From: DASTQL01 sp035462845
Lineage (GTDB): Bacteria > Actinomycetota > Actinomycetes > Jiangellales > Jiangellaceae
Length of the DNA stretch: 35,800 nt
Assembly (NCBI GenBank): GCA_035462845.1
Contig: DATHTV010000236.1
Coordinates: 1-35,800, forward strand
Reading direction: 5' to 3'
A program made the position numbers and the translations under genes. This document shows positions 9,531 through 17,714 of this stretch, one piece after another. The notes beneath the pieces are model-generated. The model had not been told where the DNA came from, did not search any database, and worked only from the letters and a program-made list of their open reading frames with translations. Each line of letters starts with the position of its first letter. Position 1 is the stretch's first letter.

Positions 9531-11933
9531 CTACGCCGTCGCGGTCGAGGGCCGCAGCTCCGGTTCCGCCGGCGCCTGTGCGGGGTCGCCGTAGAGGGTC
9601 GTGCGGCGGCGGAGCGTCCGACCCGCGGCCGAGACCACGGCGGCGAGCTCGAGCTCGTCGAGCAGCTGGCCGTGCGCGGCCCCCGCCGCGCGGCTGATGT
9701 TCTCCTCCATCAGCGTCCCGCCGACGTCGTCGACGCCGGCGGCGAGCAGCTGGTGCAGCCCTGCGGTGCCGAGCTTCACCCAGGACGCCTGGACGTGGTC
9801 GATGGCGCCGTCGTACACGATCCGGGCGACCGCGTGCAGCAGGACCACCTCCCGCCAGGTGGGTCCCCGCCGGCTGGCCCGCTTGAGGTAGATGGGCGCC
9901 GCCATGTGGACGAAGGGCAGCCCGACGAACTCGGTGAAGCCCCCCGTCTCCCGCTGGAGGGCCAGGGTCCGCAGCAGGTGCCGGGCCTGGTGCACGGGCC
10001 GCTCGACCGAGCCGAACATCATCGTGACGTTGGAGCGCAGTCCCACCGAGTGGGCGACCCGGTGGCACTCCAGCCACTCCTCGGTGTCGATCTTGTCGGG
10101 GCAGATGACGGCGCGGACCTCGTCGTCGAGGATCTCCGCGGCGGTTCCGGGCAGGGACCGCAGGCCCGCGCCCTGGAGCCGGAGCAGGTAGTCCCGCAGC
10201 GGCTCCCCCAGCCGGCGCGCCCCCTCGGTGACCTCCAGCGCCGTGAACCCGTGCACGTGGATCCCGGGCGCGGCCTGCGCTGCGGCGCGGCAGACGTCCA
10301 CGTAGTAGTCGCCGTCGAAGTCCGGGTGGATGCCGCCCTGCAGGCACACCTCGGTCGCGCCTGCGGCCCACGCCTCCTGCACCCGCTGCACGATGTCGTC
10401 GAGGGTGAGCAGGTACGGCCTGCCCCGCAGGTTGAGCGACAGCGGGCCCTTGGAGAAGCCGCAGAACCGGCACCTGAACGTGCAGACGTTCGTGTAGTTG
10501 ATGTTGCGGTTCCGGACGTACGTGACGGCGTCCCCCACCGCGGCGCGCCTGAGCTCGTCGGCGAGCTCCGCGACCGCGGCGACCTCCGGCCCGCGGGCGC
10601 CGAGCAGCGTGACCAGCTCCGCCTCTCCCGGCCGCTGCCCCGCGCGTACGCCCTCGATCGCCTCGGCCACGGCACCCGTCGCGCGGGCCGGGGCGGGCAG
10701 CAGGTCCGGCGGGTGGTGGCCCGCCCCGGAGTACCAGGCGGTGGACCGCCGGCCGTCCAGGGCCACCTCGGCTCCGGTCCCGACGTTGACCGCGTCCTCG
10801 TACCGCTCCGGCAGGACCGTGCCCGGGTCGTCGCGGGCCAGGCCCTCGGCGTCGGACCGGTCCTGCACCGGGAAGCGCAGCCCCTCGTCCAGCCATCGCT
10901 CCGGGTCGAGCACGTACGCGGGGTGGGCGGTGAGCCTCGGCGTGAGGACCTTGCCGCGCGACTCCGTGACCGCCCGGAGCACCTCCACCGCCGGCCAGGG
11001 GCGCTCCGGGTTGACGTGGTCGGCCGTCACCGGTGACACCCCGCCCCAGTCGTCGATCCCGGCGTCGAGCAGGACCCCGGGGTCGTCGCTGAGGTTGGGC
11101 GGGGCCTGCACGTGCACGTCGGCCGGGAGCACGAGCCGGGCGAGAGCCACCGCATGCGCGTGATCCTCCGGCGGGCAGGGAGCATCGCCGCGCATCGCGG
11201 TGCCCGGCTTGGGGAGGAAGTTCTGGACGATGACCTCCTGCACGTGCCCGTACCGGCGGTGCGAGTCCGCGATCGCCTCGAGCGCCGCCAGCCGGTCGGC
11301 CACGGCCTCGCCGATGCCCACGAGGATCCCGGTCGTGAAGGGGATCCGGAGCCGGCCGGCGTCCTCGAGCGTGCCCAGGCGGCGCTCCGGGGTCTTGTCC
11401 GGGGCGCCGCGGTGCGCCGGCAGGTCGGGCACCAACGTCTCGATCATCATCCCCTGGCTGGGCGCGACCTCGCGCAGCCGCGCCAGGTCGTCGGTGCGCA
11501 GCGCGCCCGCGTTGGCGTGCGGCAACAGGCCGGTCTCGTCCAGGACGAGCCGGCACATGGCCACCAGGTAGTCGACGGTGGAGCCGTAGCCGCGCCGGTT
11601 GAGCCACTCGCGGGCCTCGGTGTAGCGCTCCTCAGGGAGCTCCCCCAGGGTGAACAGCGCCTCGTGGCAGCCGGCGCGGGCACCGGCGAGCGCGACCTCG
11701 AGCACCTGCTCGGGAGACATGTACGGGGCGTGCGCCCGGGCCGGCGACTCGGCGAACGTGCAGTACCCGCAGCGGTCGCGGCACAGCGTCGTCAGCGGGA
11801 CGAACACCTTGGGCGAGTAGGTCACCCGGCTCCCCCAGGCGCCGTCCCGCACCTCCCGGGCGGCGGCCGCGAGCTCGGCCGGCGGCACCTCGAGCAGGTG
11901 GGCGGCCCGCGGTCTCGGACCGGGCGTGCTCAC
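9531..11933 (-). CDS. fbiC: FO synthase, bifunctional CofG-CofH (cofactor F420 biosynthesis)
   Basis: Makes FO (7,8-didemethyl-8-hydroxy-5-deazariboflavin), the F420 chromophore, from tyrosine and a flavin precursor. 800 residues with two radical-SAM halves: the CofG half has CRDRCGYC (C51, C55, C58) and the CofH half has CTFRCRFCGF near residue 484. Each is a CxxxCxxC site for a [4Fe-4S] cluster that cleaves S-adenosylmethionine. This single-chain fusion is the form found in actinobacteria; archaea use two proteins. The frame stays open far upstream, but the GTG at 11933 overlaps the fgd stop (GTGA) and precedes the first family-like residues, so I start there. Confidence 0.95.
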   Translation of the reverse strand: MSTPGPRPRAAHLLEVPPAELAAAAREVRDGAWGSRVTYSPKVFVPLTTLCRDRCGYCTFAESPARAHAPYMSPEQVLEVALAGARAGCHEALFTLGELPEERYTEAREWLNRRGYGSTVDYLVAMCRLVLDETGLLPHANAGALRTDDLARLREVAPSQGMMIETLVPDLPAHRGAPDKTPERRLGTLEDAGRLRIPFTTGILVGIGEAVADRLAALEAIADSHRRYGHVQEVIVQNFLPKPGTAMRGDAPCPPEDHAHAVALARLVLPADVHVQAPPNLSDDPGVLLDAGIDDWGGVSPVTADHVNPERPWPAVEVLRAVTESRGKVLTPRLTAHPAYVLDPERWLDEGLRFPVQDRSDAEGLARDDPGTVLPERYEDAVNVGTGAEVALDGRRSTAWYSGAGHHPPDLLPAPARATGAVAEAIEGVRAGQRPGEAELVTLLGARGPEVAAVAELADELRRAAVGDAVTYVRNRNINYTNVCTFRCRFCGFSKGPLSLNLRGRPYLLTLDDIVQRVQEAWAAGATEVCLQGGIHPDFDGDYYVDVCRAAAQAAPGIHVHGFTALEVTEGARRLGEPLRDYLLRLQGAGLRSLPGTAAEILDDEVRAVICPDKIDTEEWLECHRVAHSVGLRSNVTMMFGSVERPVHQARHLLRTLALQRETGGFTEFVGLPFVHMAAPIYLKRASRRGPTWREVVLLHAVARIVYDGAIDHVQASWVKLGTAGLHQLLAAGVDDVGGTLMEENISRAAGAAHGQLLDELELAAVVSAAGRTLRRRTTLYGDPAQAPAEPELRPSTATA

Positions 11934-12928
11934 GCGAGGTCCCGGAGCCGGGGCAGCAGGTGGGCACCGACCAGCTCCAGGTAGCGCGCCTGGTCCTGGC
12001 CGGGGCCGTGGAGGACGAGGTGGTCGAAGCCGAGATCGGCGTACGGGCGGACCAGCTCCACGACCTCGTCGGGGTCCGCAGACACGACCCACCGGCGGGC
12101 GACCTGCTCGATCGGCAGCTCGTCGGCGGCCGCCTCGATCTGCTCGGGGTCGGTGAGGCCGTGCTTCTGCTCGGGCGTCAGGGAGAGCGGCGCCCAGAAC
12201 CGGGTGTCCTCCAGCGCCCGGGCCGGGTCGGTGTCGAAGGACAGCTTGAGCTCGAGCACGCGGCCGAACCGCCGCGGCGCCGGGTCCCGGCCGGCCAGCC
12301 CGTCGGCGACGGCCGGCAGCAGCTGGTCGCGGTAGAGCTCGACCCCCTTGCCGCTCGTGCAGATGAAGCCGTCGCCGGCCTCCCCCGCGTACCGGGCGAC
12401 CTTGGGGCCGCCCGCGGCGACGTACACCGGGATCGGCTCGTCGGGGCGGTCGTAGACGGTGGCGTCGACGGTCCGGTAGTGGTCGCCCTCGAAGCTGACC
12501 CGCTCGCCGGCCCACAGGGCACGCATCAGCTCGACGGCCTCGCGGAGGCGGGCGAAGCGCTCCGGGAAGCCGGGCCAGCCGGCGCCGGTGGGCGCGACCT
12601 CGTTCATCGCCTCGCCGGTGCCCACCCCGAGCAGGACCCGGCCGGGGTGCAGGCAGGCCAGGGTCGCCACGGCCTGCGCCACGACCGACGGGTGGTAGCG
12701 GAAGGTCGGGGTGAGCACGCTCGTGCCGAGCACGACCCGCGAGGTCCGCTCGCCGGCCGCGGCGAGGACACCGAGGGAGAACGGAGCGTGCCCGCCCCGG
12801 TGTCGCCAGGGCTGGAAGTGGTCGCTGACCATGACGCTGTCCAGCCCGGTCTGCTCGGCCAGGACCGCGAGCTCGACGAGCTCGCGCGGCGTGAACTGCT
12901 CGGCCGAGGCCTTGTAGCCGATCCTCAT
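11930..12928 (-). CDS. fgd: F420-dependent glucose-6-phosphate dehydrogenase
   Basis: Oxidises glucose-6-phosphate to 6-phosphogluconolactone and reduces F420, supplying F420H2 to the cell. 332 residues in the luciferase-like TIM-barrel family. The match to mycobacterial Fgd1 is close along the whole length: GYKASAEQF, SDHFQPWRHRGGHAPFSL, LGTSVLTPTFRY, GVGTGEAMNE, AGDGFICTSGKG, FWAPLSLTPEQKHG and LPIEQVARRW. The catalytic His, Trp and Glu correspond to H37, W41 and E106. ATG 12928 is preceded by GAGAGG; an open frame extends further upstream but does not resemble the family. Overlaps fbiC, linking F420 synthesis and reduction. Confidence 0.95.
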   Translation of the reverse strand: MRIGYKASAEQFTPRELVELAVLAEQTGLDSVMVSDHFQPWRHRGGHAPFSLGVLAAAGERTSRVVLGTSVLTPTFRYHPSVVAQAVATLACLHPGRVLLGVGTGEAMNEVAPTGAGWPGFPERFARLREAVELMRALWAGERVSFEGDHYRTVDATVYDRPDEPIPVYVAAGGPKVARYAGEAGDGFICTSGKGVELYRDQLLPAVADGLAGRDPAPRRFGRVLELKLSFDTDPARALEDTRFWAPLSLTPEQKHGLTDPEQIEAAADELPIEQVARRWVVSADPDEVVELVRPYADLGFDHLVLHGPGQDQARYLELVGAHLLPRLRDLA

Positions 12929-13037
12929 ACCCGCGCCCGACCTCTCGTCGACGGAGCGGCCGCCGTGCCGGCGGGGCCGCCGGGACCAAGCGCACCACAC
13001 CCCGGACGAGGGGGCCACGCCGGGGCGTGGCCGACAT

Positions 13038-13053
13038 CGTGACGCAGGTCACG
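13038..13053. promoter_or_regulatory. CRP/GlxR-like palindrome in the fgd-sdhC divergent region
   Basis: CGTGA-N6-TCACG, a perfect dyad matching the TGTGA-N6-TCACA half-site spacing of CRP-family regulators in 8 of 10 positions. It is 110 bp from the fgd start and about 120 bp from the sdhC start. CRP/GlxR control of sdh operons is known in corynebacteria; binding here is inferred. Confidence 0.45.
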
Positions 13054-13061
13054 TCCCAGGA

Positions 13062-13079
13062 CAGGGCCGCAGGGCCCTG
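13062..13079. repeat. Hairpin in the fgd-sdhC divergent region
   Basis: CAGGGCC-GCAG-GGCCCTG is a 7-bp perfect stem with a 4-nt loop, between the CRP-like site and the sdhC promoter region. Role unknown; it could be a second protein-binding dyad. Confidence 0.35.
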
Positions 13080-13119
13080 GTGTGACATTCCCAGCAGGAG
13101 AGCGGGCGGGCACCGTCGG

Positions 13120-13125
13120 TAGCCT
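13120..13125 (+). promoter_or_regulatory. Candidate -10 element of sdhCDAB
   Basis: TAGCCT (TANNNT form) places a start near 13132 and a leader of about 44 nt, which carries GGAGG before the sdhC GTG. The -35 region is not recognisable, consistent with an activated promoter. Confidence 0.35.
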
Positions 13126-13175
13126 GTCCCTGCCGGCGGCGACGGGGCCGACGGCACCGACTGACGGAGGACCTC

Positions 13176-13553
13176 GTGCCCACTGCGCCCGCCGGCACGC
13201 TCTACCGCGGCCGCGAGGGGATGTGGTCGTGGGTGGCCCACCGGGTCACCGGCGTCCTCATCTTCTTCTTCCTCTTCGCGCACGTGCTCGACACGGCTCT
13301 CGTGCGGGTCTCCCCCGAGGCGTACGACACGATCATGGAGACGTACAAGAACCCGATCGTGGGCGTGCTCGAGGTGGGCCTCGTCGGCGCCGTCGTCTTC
13401 CACGCGTTCAACGGGCTGCGGGTCGTCCTCGTCGACTTCTGGGCGCGCGGCCCCCGCCTGCAGCGGCAGATGCTCTACGGCGTCGTGGCCCTGTGGGTCC
13501 TGCTCATGGTCCCGTTCGTCATCCGCCACCTCGGCAACGTCTTCGGGGAGTGA
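13176..13553 (+). CDS. sdhC: Succinate dehydrogenase cytochrome b subunit
   Basis: First membrane anchor of succinate:quinone oxidoreductase, 125 residues and three membrane helices. The opening LYRGREGMWSWVAHRVTGVLIF matches the quinone-site motif H-R-x-T/S-G of SdhC. H36 (helix I) and H76 in FHAFNGLRVVLVDF (helix II) are candidate haem ligands. GTG start behind GGAGG. First gene of sdhCDAB; sdhD starts 8 nt after its stop. Feeds electrons from the SdhAB head to quinone. Confidence 0.92.
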   Translation: MPTAPAGTLYRGREGMWSWVAHRVTGVLIFFFLFAHVLDTALVRVSPEAYDTIMETYKNPIVGVLEVGLVGAVVFHAFNGLRVVLVDFWARGPRLQRQMLYGVVALWVLLMVPFVIRHLGNVFGE

Positions 13554-13561
13554 GGCAGGTC

Positions 13562-13999
13562 GTGGCTACCACCCAGTCCCCCAGCGTCGTCGCGCCGCGC
13601 ACGCGCAGCAGCGCCCGCAGCAACTCCGAGCTCTACGGCTGGCTGTTCATGCGAGTGTCCGGCGTGCTGCTCGTCGTGCTCGTCCTCGGCCACCTCTTCG
13701 TGAACCTGATGCTCGGCGAGGGCATCAAGGCCATCGACTTCGCCTTCGTGGCCGGCAAGTGGTCCAGCCCGTTCTGGCAGGTGTGGGACCTGTCGATGCT
13801 GTGGCTCGCGCAGATCCACGGCACCAACGGCTTGCGCACGATCATCAACGACTACGCCGAGCGGGACCAGACGCGCTTCTGGCTGAAGATGCTGCTGTAC
13901 ACGGCCAGCGTCTTCGTGCTGCTCCTCGGCACGCTCACGATCCTCACGTTCGACCCGTGCATCGAGGGGTCCACGTACGAGTTCTGCCCAGCGAACTGA
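13562..13999 (+). CDS. sdhD: Succinate dehydrogenase membrane anchor subunit
   Basis: Second membrane anchor, 145 residues with three hydrophobic helices after a Ser/Arg-rich N-terminus. H44 (helix I, LVLGHLFVNL) and H86 in QIHGTNGLRTIINDY (helix II) are candidate haem ligands; the HxxxGLRxxxxDY pattern is diagnostic for SdhD. The C-terminus carries two extra cysteines (FDPCIEGSTYEFCPAN). The frame is open far upstream, but GTG 13562, just after sdhC and with a GAGGCAGG site, matches family length. sdhA starts 16 nt downstream. Confidence 0.9.
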   Translation: MATTQSPSVVAPRTRSSARSNSELYGWLFMRVSGVLLVVLVLGHLFVNLMLGEGIKAIDFAFVAGKWSSPFWQVWDLSMLWLAQIHGTNGLRTIINDYAERDQTRFWLKMLLYTASVFVLLLGTLTILTFDPCIEGSTYEFCPAN

Positions 14000-14015
14000 G
14001 ACGAGGCGCCAGCAC

Positions 14016-15755
14016 ATGCAGCAGCACCGGTACGACGTCGTCATCGTCGGGGCCGGCGGCGCGGGGATGCGCGCCGCCCTGGAGGCCGGGAAGCGCAGCC
14101 GGACGGCGGTGCTGACCAAGCTCTACCCCACGCGCTCGCACACGGGCGCCGCCCAGGGCGGGATGTGCGCCGCCCTGGCCAACGTCGAGGACGACAACTG
14201 CGAGTGGCACACCTTCGACACCGTCAAGGGCGGCGACTACCTGGTCGACCAGGACGCCGCCGAGGTCATGTGCCGGGAGGCCATCGAGGCGGTGCTCGAC
14301 CTGGAGAAGATGGGGCTGCCGTTCAACCGCACCCCCGAGGGGCGGATCGACCAGCGCCGGTTCGGCGGGCACACCCGCAACCACGGCGAGGCGGCCGTGC
14401 GCCGCTCGTGCTTCGCCGCGGACCGTACCGGCCACATGATCCTGCAGACGCTCTACCAGCAGTGCGTCAAGCACGGCATCGAGTTCTACAACGAGTTCTA
14501 CGTCCTCGACCTCGTCGTGGTCGACGGCATCACCTCCGGCGTGATCGCGTACGAGCTGGCGACCGGCGAGATCCACGTCTTCAACGCCAAGGCAGTCATC
14601 ATCGCCACCGGCGGTTTCGGCAAGGTCTTCCGCACGACCTCGAACGCCCACACGCTCACCGGCGACGGCATGGGGATCGTGTACCGCAAGGGCCTGCCGC
14701 TGGAGGACATGGAGTTCTTCCAGTTCCACCCGACCGGCCTCGCCGGCCTCGGCGTGCTGCTGTCCGAGGCCGCGCGCGGCGAGGGCGGGATCCTGCGCAA
14801 CAAGGACGGGGAGCGCTTCATGGAGCGCTACGCCCCCACGATCAAGGACCTGGCCCCCCGCGACATGGTGGCCCGTGCCATGGCCAACGAGGTGCGTGAG
14901 GGGCGCGGCTGCGGCCCGGAGGGCACGTACGTGCACCTCGACCTGACCCACCTGCCCCGCGAGCAGATCGACGCCAAGCTGCCGGACATCACCGAGTTCG
15001 CGCGCACTTACCTCGGGGTCGAGCCCTACACCGAGCCGGTGCCGGTCTTCCCGACGGCGCACTACGCGATGGGAGGCATCCCGACCAACGTCAAGGCGGA
15101 GGTGCTGGCCGACAACGAGCGGGTCGTGCCGGGCCTGTACGCCGCCGGCGAGGTCGCTTGCGTGTCCGTGCACGGGGCCAACCGCCTGGGCACCAACTCG
15201 CTGCTCGACATCAACGTCTTCGGGCGCCGGGCCGGCATCGCCGCCGCCGAGTACGCCGGCAAGGTCGAGCACGTGGAGGTGCCCGAGGGGTCCGAGGGCG
15301 CGGTGGTCTCCCTCATCGAGGGCCTGCGCGACGGCGACGGCGGCGAGCGGGTGGCCGCGGTCCGCGCGGAGCTGCAGGCGACCATGGACATCAACGCTCA
15401 GGTCTACCGGACCGAAGGATCGCTCAAGCAGGCGCTCTCGGACATCGAGGCACTCAAGGCGAGGTACCGCAACGTCACCGTCCAGGACAAGGGCCAGCGC
15501 TACAACACCGATCTCCTCGAGGCCGTGGAGCTGGGGTTCCTCCTCGAGCTGGCCGAGGTGCTCGTCGTGTCTGCCCTGGAGCGCAAGGAGTCCCGGGGCG
15601 GTCACTTCCGCGAGGACTACCCCACGCGTGACGACGTCAACTTCATGCGTCACACGATGGCCTACCGGGTCGACGGCGAGGGCGGGTCCAGCGTCCGGCT
15701 GGACTACAAGCCCGTCACGATGACCCGGTACAAGCCGATGGAGCGCAAGTACTGA
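14016..15755 (+). CDS. sdhA: Succinate dehydrogenase flavoprotein subunit
   Basis: FAD-binding catalytic subunit that oxidises succinate to fumarate, 579 residues. The dinucleotide-binding motif VVIVGAGGAGMRAALEAG is at residues 8-25. In TRSHTGAAQGGM, H42 is the covalent FAD attachment site. GGFGKVFRTTSNAHTLTGDGMG, FQFHPTG, HANRLG-type stretch GANRLGTNSLLD and the C-terminal ESRGGHFREDYPTRDD are all present. Length matches the usual 570-590. ATG start behind GAGACGAGG, 16 nt after sdhD. Confidence 0.97.
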   Translation: MQQHRYDVVIVGAGGAGMRAALEAGKRSRTAVLTKLYPTRSHTGAAQGGMCAALANVEDDNCEWHTFDTVKGGDYLVDQDAAEVMCREAIEAVLDLEKMGLPFNRTPEGRIDQRRFGGHTRNHGEAAVRRSCFAADRTGHMILQTLYQQCVKHGIEFYNEFYVLDLVVVDGITSGVIAYELATGEIHVFNAKAVIIATGGFGKVFRTTSNAHTLTGDGMGIVYRKGLPLEDMEFFQFHPTGLAGLGVLLSEAARGEGGILRNKDGERFMERYAPTIKDLAPRDMVARAMANEVREGRGCGPEGTYVHLDLTHLPREQIDAKLPDITEFARTYLGVEPYTEPVPVFPTAHYAMGGIPTNVKAEVLADNERVVPGLYAAGEVACVSVHGANRLGTNSLLDINVFGRRAGIAAAEYAGKVEHVEVPEGSEGAVVSLIEGLRDGDGGERVAAVRAELQATMDINAQVYRTEGSLKQALSDIEALKARYRNVTVQDKGQRYNTDLLEAVELGFLLELAEVLVVSALERKESRGGHFREDYPTRDDVNFMRHTMAYRVDGEGGSSVRLDYKPVTMTRYKPMERKY

Positions 15756-15807
15756 CCCCGCGTCGTCGCCTCCGCCGACCCGTCCGGCCCCGCTGAAGAA
15801 GGACTCC

Positions 15808-16551
15808 GTGGACGTCACCCTCAAGATCCGCCGCTACAACCCCGAGCAGGACTCCGAGCCGCACTGGGAGACCTACACGGTCGACGCGCAGCCGACCGAC
15901 CGCCTCCTGGACGCCCTGCACAAGGTCAAGTGGGAGATCGACGGGTCGCTGACCTTCCGCCGCTCGTGCGCCCACGGCATCTGCGGCTCCGACGCCATGC
16001 GGATCAACGGTCGCAACCGGCTGGCGTGCAAGACCCTGGTCAAGGACCTCGGGGTGTTCACCACGCTGGGCAACGGCAAGATCGCCTCCGACCCGTCCAA
16101 GTCGGTCACCGTGGAGCCGATCAAGGGCCTGCCGGTGCTCAAGGACCTCGTCGTCGACATGGAGCCCTTCTTCGACGCGTACCGCTCGGTGATGCCCTTC
16201 CTCGTGACGACCGGCAACGAGCCGACGCGGGAGCGGTTGCAGTCGCAGGCCGACCGGGACCGCTTCGACGACACCACCAAGTGCATCCTCTGCGCGGCCT
16301 GCACGACGTCCTGCCCCGTGTACTGGACCGACGGCCAGTACTTCGGGCCCCAGGCGATCGTCGGCGCCCACCGCTTCATCTTCGACAGCCGGGACGAGGG
16401 CACCGAGGCGCGTCTCGACGTGCTCAACGACCGCGAGGGCGTATGGCGCTGCCGCACCACCTTCAACTGCACGGAGGCCTGCCCGCGCGGCATCGAGGTG
16501 ACCAAGGCCATCCAGGAGGTCAAGCGGGCGCTGATCTTCCGGCGCGTCTGA
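15808..16551 (+). CDS. sdhB: Succinate dehydrogenase iron-sulfur subunit
   Basis: Electron-transfer subunit with three clusters, 247 residues. [2Fe-2S] motif CAHGICGSD...LAC, where the third ligand is Asp instead of Cys, as in E. coli SdhB. [4Fe-4S] motif CILCAACTTSCP and [3Fe-4S] motif CRTTFNCTEACP follow. GTG start behind GAAGAAGGA. Ends the sdhCDAB operon; a 7-bp hairpin overlaps its stop codon. Confidence 0.96.
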   Translation: MDVTLKIRRYNPEQDSEPHWETYTVDAQPTDRLLDALHKVKWEIDGSLTFRRSCAHGICGSDAMRINGRNRLACKTLVKDLGVFTTLGNGKIASDPSKSVTVEPIKGLPVLKDLVVDMEPFFDAYRSVMPFLVTTGNEPTRERLQSQADRDRFDDTTKCILCAACTTSCPVYWTDGQYFGPQAIVGAHRFIFDSRDEGTEARLDVLNDREGVWRCRTTFNCTEACPRGIEVTKAIQEVKRALIFRRV

Positions 16552-16565
16552 CCGGCGCGTCAGAC
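16546..16565 (+). terminator. Short hairpin overlapping the sdhB stop, weak terminator candidate
   Basis: GTCTGAC-CGGCGC-GTCAGAC: perfect 7-bp stem, 6-nt loop, containing the sdhB TGA, with no T-run after it. At most a weak or processing signal. Confidence 0.3.
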
Positions 16566-16633
16566 CCGCACCACCGCCCGCCGCTGCCACCCCCGGGGAT
16601 CACGAGACGCCGACGGGGTCGACGGGCCGGTGT

Positions 16634-16711
16634 CGTCGCATGATCGGCCCGGGCTGGCGGGACCTCCTGACGTGGCCGCCCTCGTGAGGGCAGGAACGTC
16701 GCATGATCGGC
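16634..16711. repeat. Direct repeat flanking a palindrome in the sdhB-dehydratase intergenic region
   Basis: CGTCGCATGATCGGC occurs twice, at 16634-16648 and 16697-16711, both in the same orientation. Between them lies GCCCTC-GT-GAGGGC (16678-16691). The 172-bp region lies between convergent genes and holds no coding potential. It has the look of a dispersed intergenic element or protein-binding cluster; no terminator with a T-run is visible. Confidence 0.6.
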
Positions 16712-16723
16712 GATGCGCGCCGC

Positions 16724-17659
16724 TCAGCCCGGCAGCGTCGCGGTGTTGCCGCCGCAGACCACGACCACCACGGTGTCGCCCGGGTGCGGCCGGAAGGCGC
16801 CGGAGGTGAGGGCCGCCAGCGCGGTCGCCCCGCCGGGCTCGGCCAGCACGCGGCAGCGGTCCCAGAGCCAGCCCCGGGCGGCCGCGATGTCCTCGTCGGA
16901 GACCTGGAGCACTTCGCGGTCGGCCGCGGAGAGCACGGCCCACGGGATCTCGCCGATCCGGCGCGCCCCCAACGAGTCAGCCGCGACGCCTCCGACCTCG
17001 ACGTCGACCGGGGCGCCCGCCCGCCTGGCCGCGTGCAGGGTGGGGCAGCGCTCGGCCTCCACCGGCACGACCGCCGGCCCACCGCCGGAGCAGGCCACGG
17101 TGACTCCCGCCGAGAGCCCGCCGCCCCCGACCGCGACGAGCACGGTCGAGGCCTCGGGAACCTGCTCCCGGACCTCCAGCCCGACCGTGCCCTGGCCGGC
17201 GACCGTGGGCACGGCGTCGTACGCGTGGACGGCGAGCACGTCGCGCGTGCCCGCCCACTCCGCAGCGGCGACCGCGGCCTCGGCGTAGTAGCCGTCCACC
17301 ACGTGGACCTCGGCGCCGTAGCGCCGGATGCGGTCGACCTTGTCCGCCGGGCTGGTCGCGGGGACGAAGACGGTGGCGGGGACGCCGAGCTCGCGCGCCG
17401 CCCAGGCGACCGCCGCGCCGTGGTTGCCCCCGCTCGCGGCCACGGCTCCACCTGCCGGGAGGTGGCCGCCGAGCAGCGTGGTCAGCGCCCCGCGCGCCTT
17501 GAACGACCCGGTGTGCTGGAGAAGCTCCAGCTTGAGGACGACCCGGGCCGGCACCCCGAGCTCGGCACCGTGCACGGTCAGCACCGGGGTGTGTCGCACG
17601 TGCTCGCCGATGAGCACGGCAGCGGCACGGACCTCCGCGGGTCCCGGGGCGACCACCAT
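16724..17659 (-). CDS. Threonine/serine dehydratase-like PLP enzyme
   Basis: Fold-type II PLP enzyme, 311 residues, predicted to deaminate L-threonine or L-serine to an oxo acid. HTGSFKARGA carries the PLP lysine K54, ASGGNHGAAVAWAA is the cofactor-binding loop, and VAVGGGGLSAG is the phosphate-binding glycine loop. There is no C-terminal ACT regulatory domain, so this is the short catabolic or racemase-like form, not feedback-controlled IlvA. Serine racemase or hydroxyaspartate dehydratase activities are alternatives. ATG 17659 is 55 bp from the divergent carboxypeptidase start; an open frame continues upstream but does not look like the family. Confidence 0.85.
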   Translation of the reverse strand: MVVAPGPAEVRAAAVLIGEHVRHTPVLTVHGAELGVPARVVLKLELLQHTGSFKARGALTTLLGGHLPAGGAVAASGGNHGAAVAWAARELGVPATVFVPATSPADKVDRIRRYGAEVHVVDGYYAEAAVAAAEWAGTRDVLAVHAYDAVPTVAGQGTVGLEVREQVPEASTVLVAVGGGGLSAGVTVACSGGGPAVVPVEAERCPTLHAARRAGAPVDVEVGGVAADSLGARRIGEIPWAVLSAADREVLQVSDEDIAAARGWLWDRCRVLAEPGGATALAALTSGAFRPHPGDTVVVVVCGGNTATLPG

Positions 17660-17714
17660 GCGGCACAGCCTGCCATCCCCGTGCGCGCACACCGGCCGTA
17701 CGCTGGACGGCGCC

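Noticed and set aside
9531..13529. A 1332-codon open frame extending fbiC through fgd into sdhC
   Set aside because: Upstream of 11933 it is out of frame with the clear fgd and sdhC products and has shadow composition.
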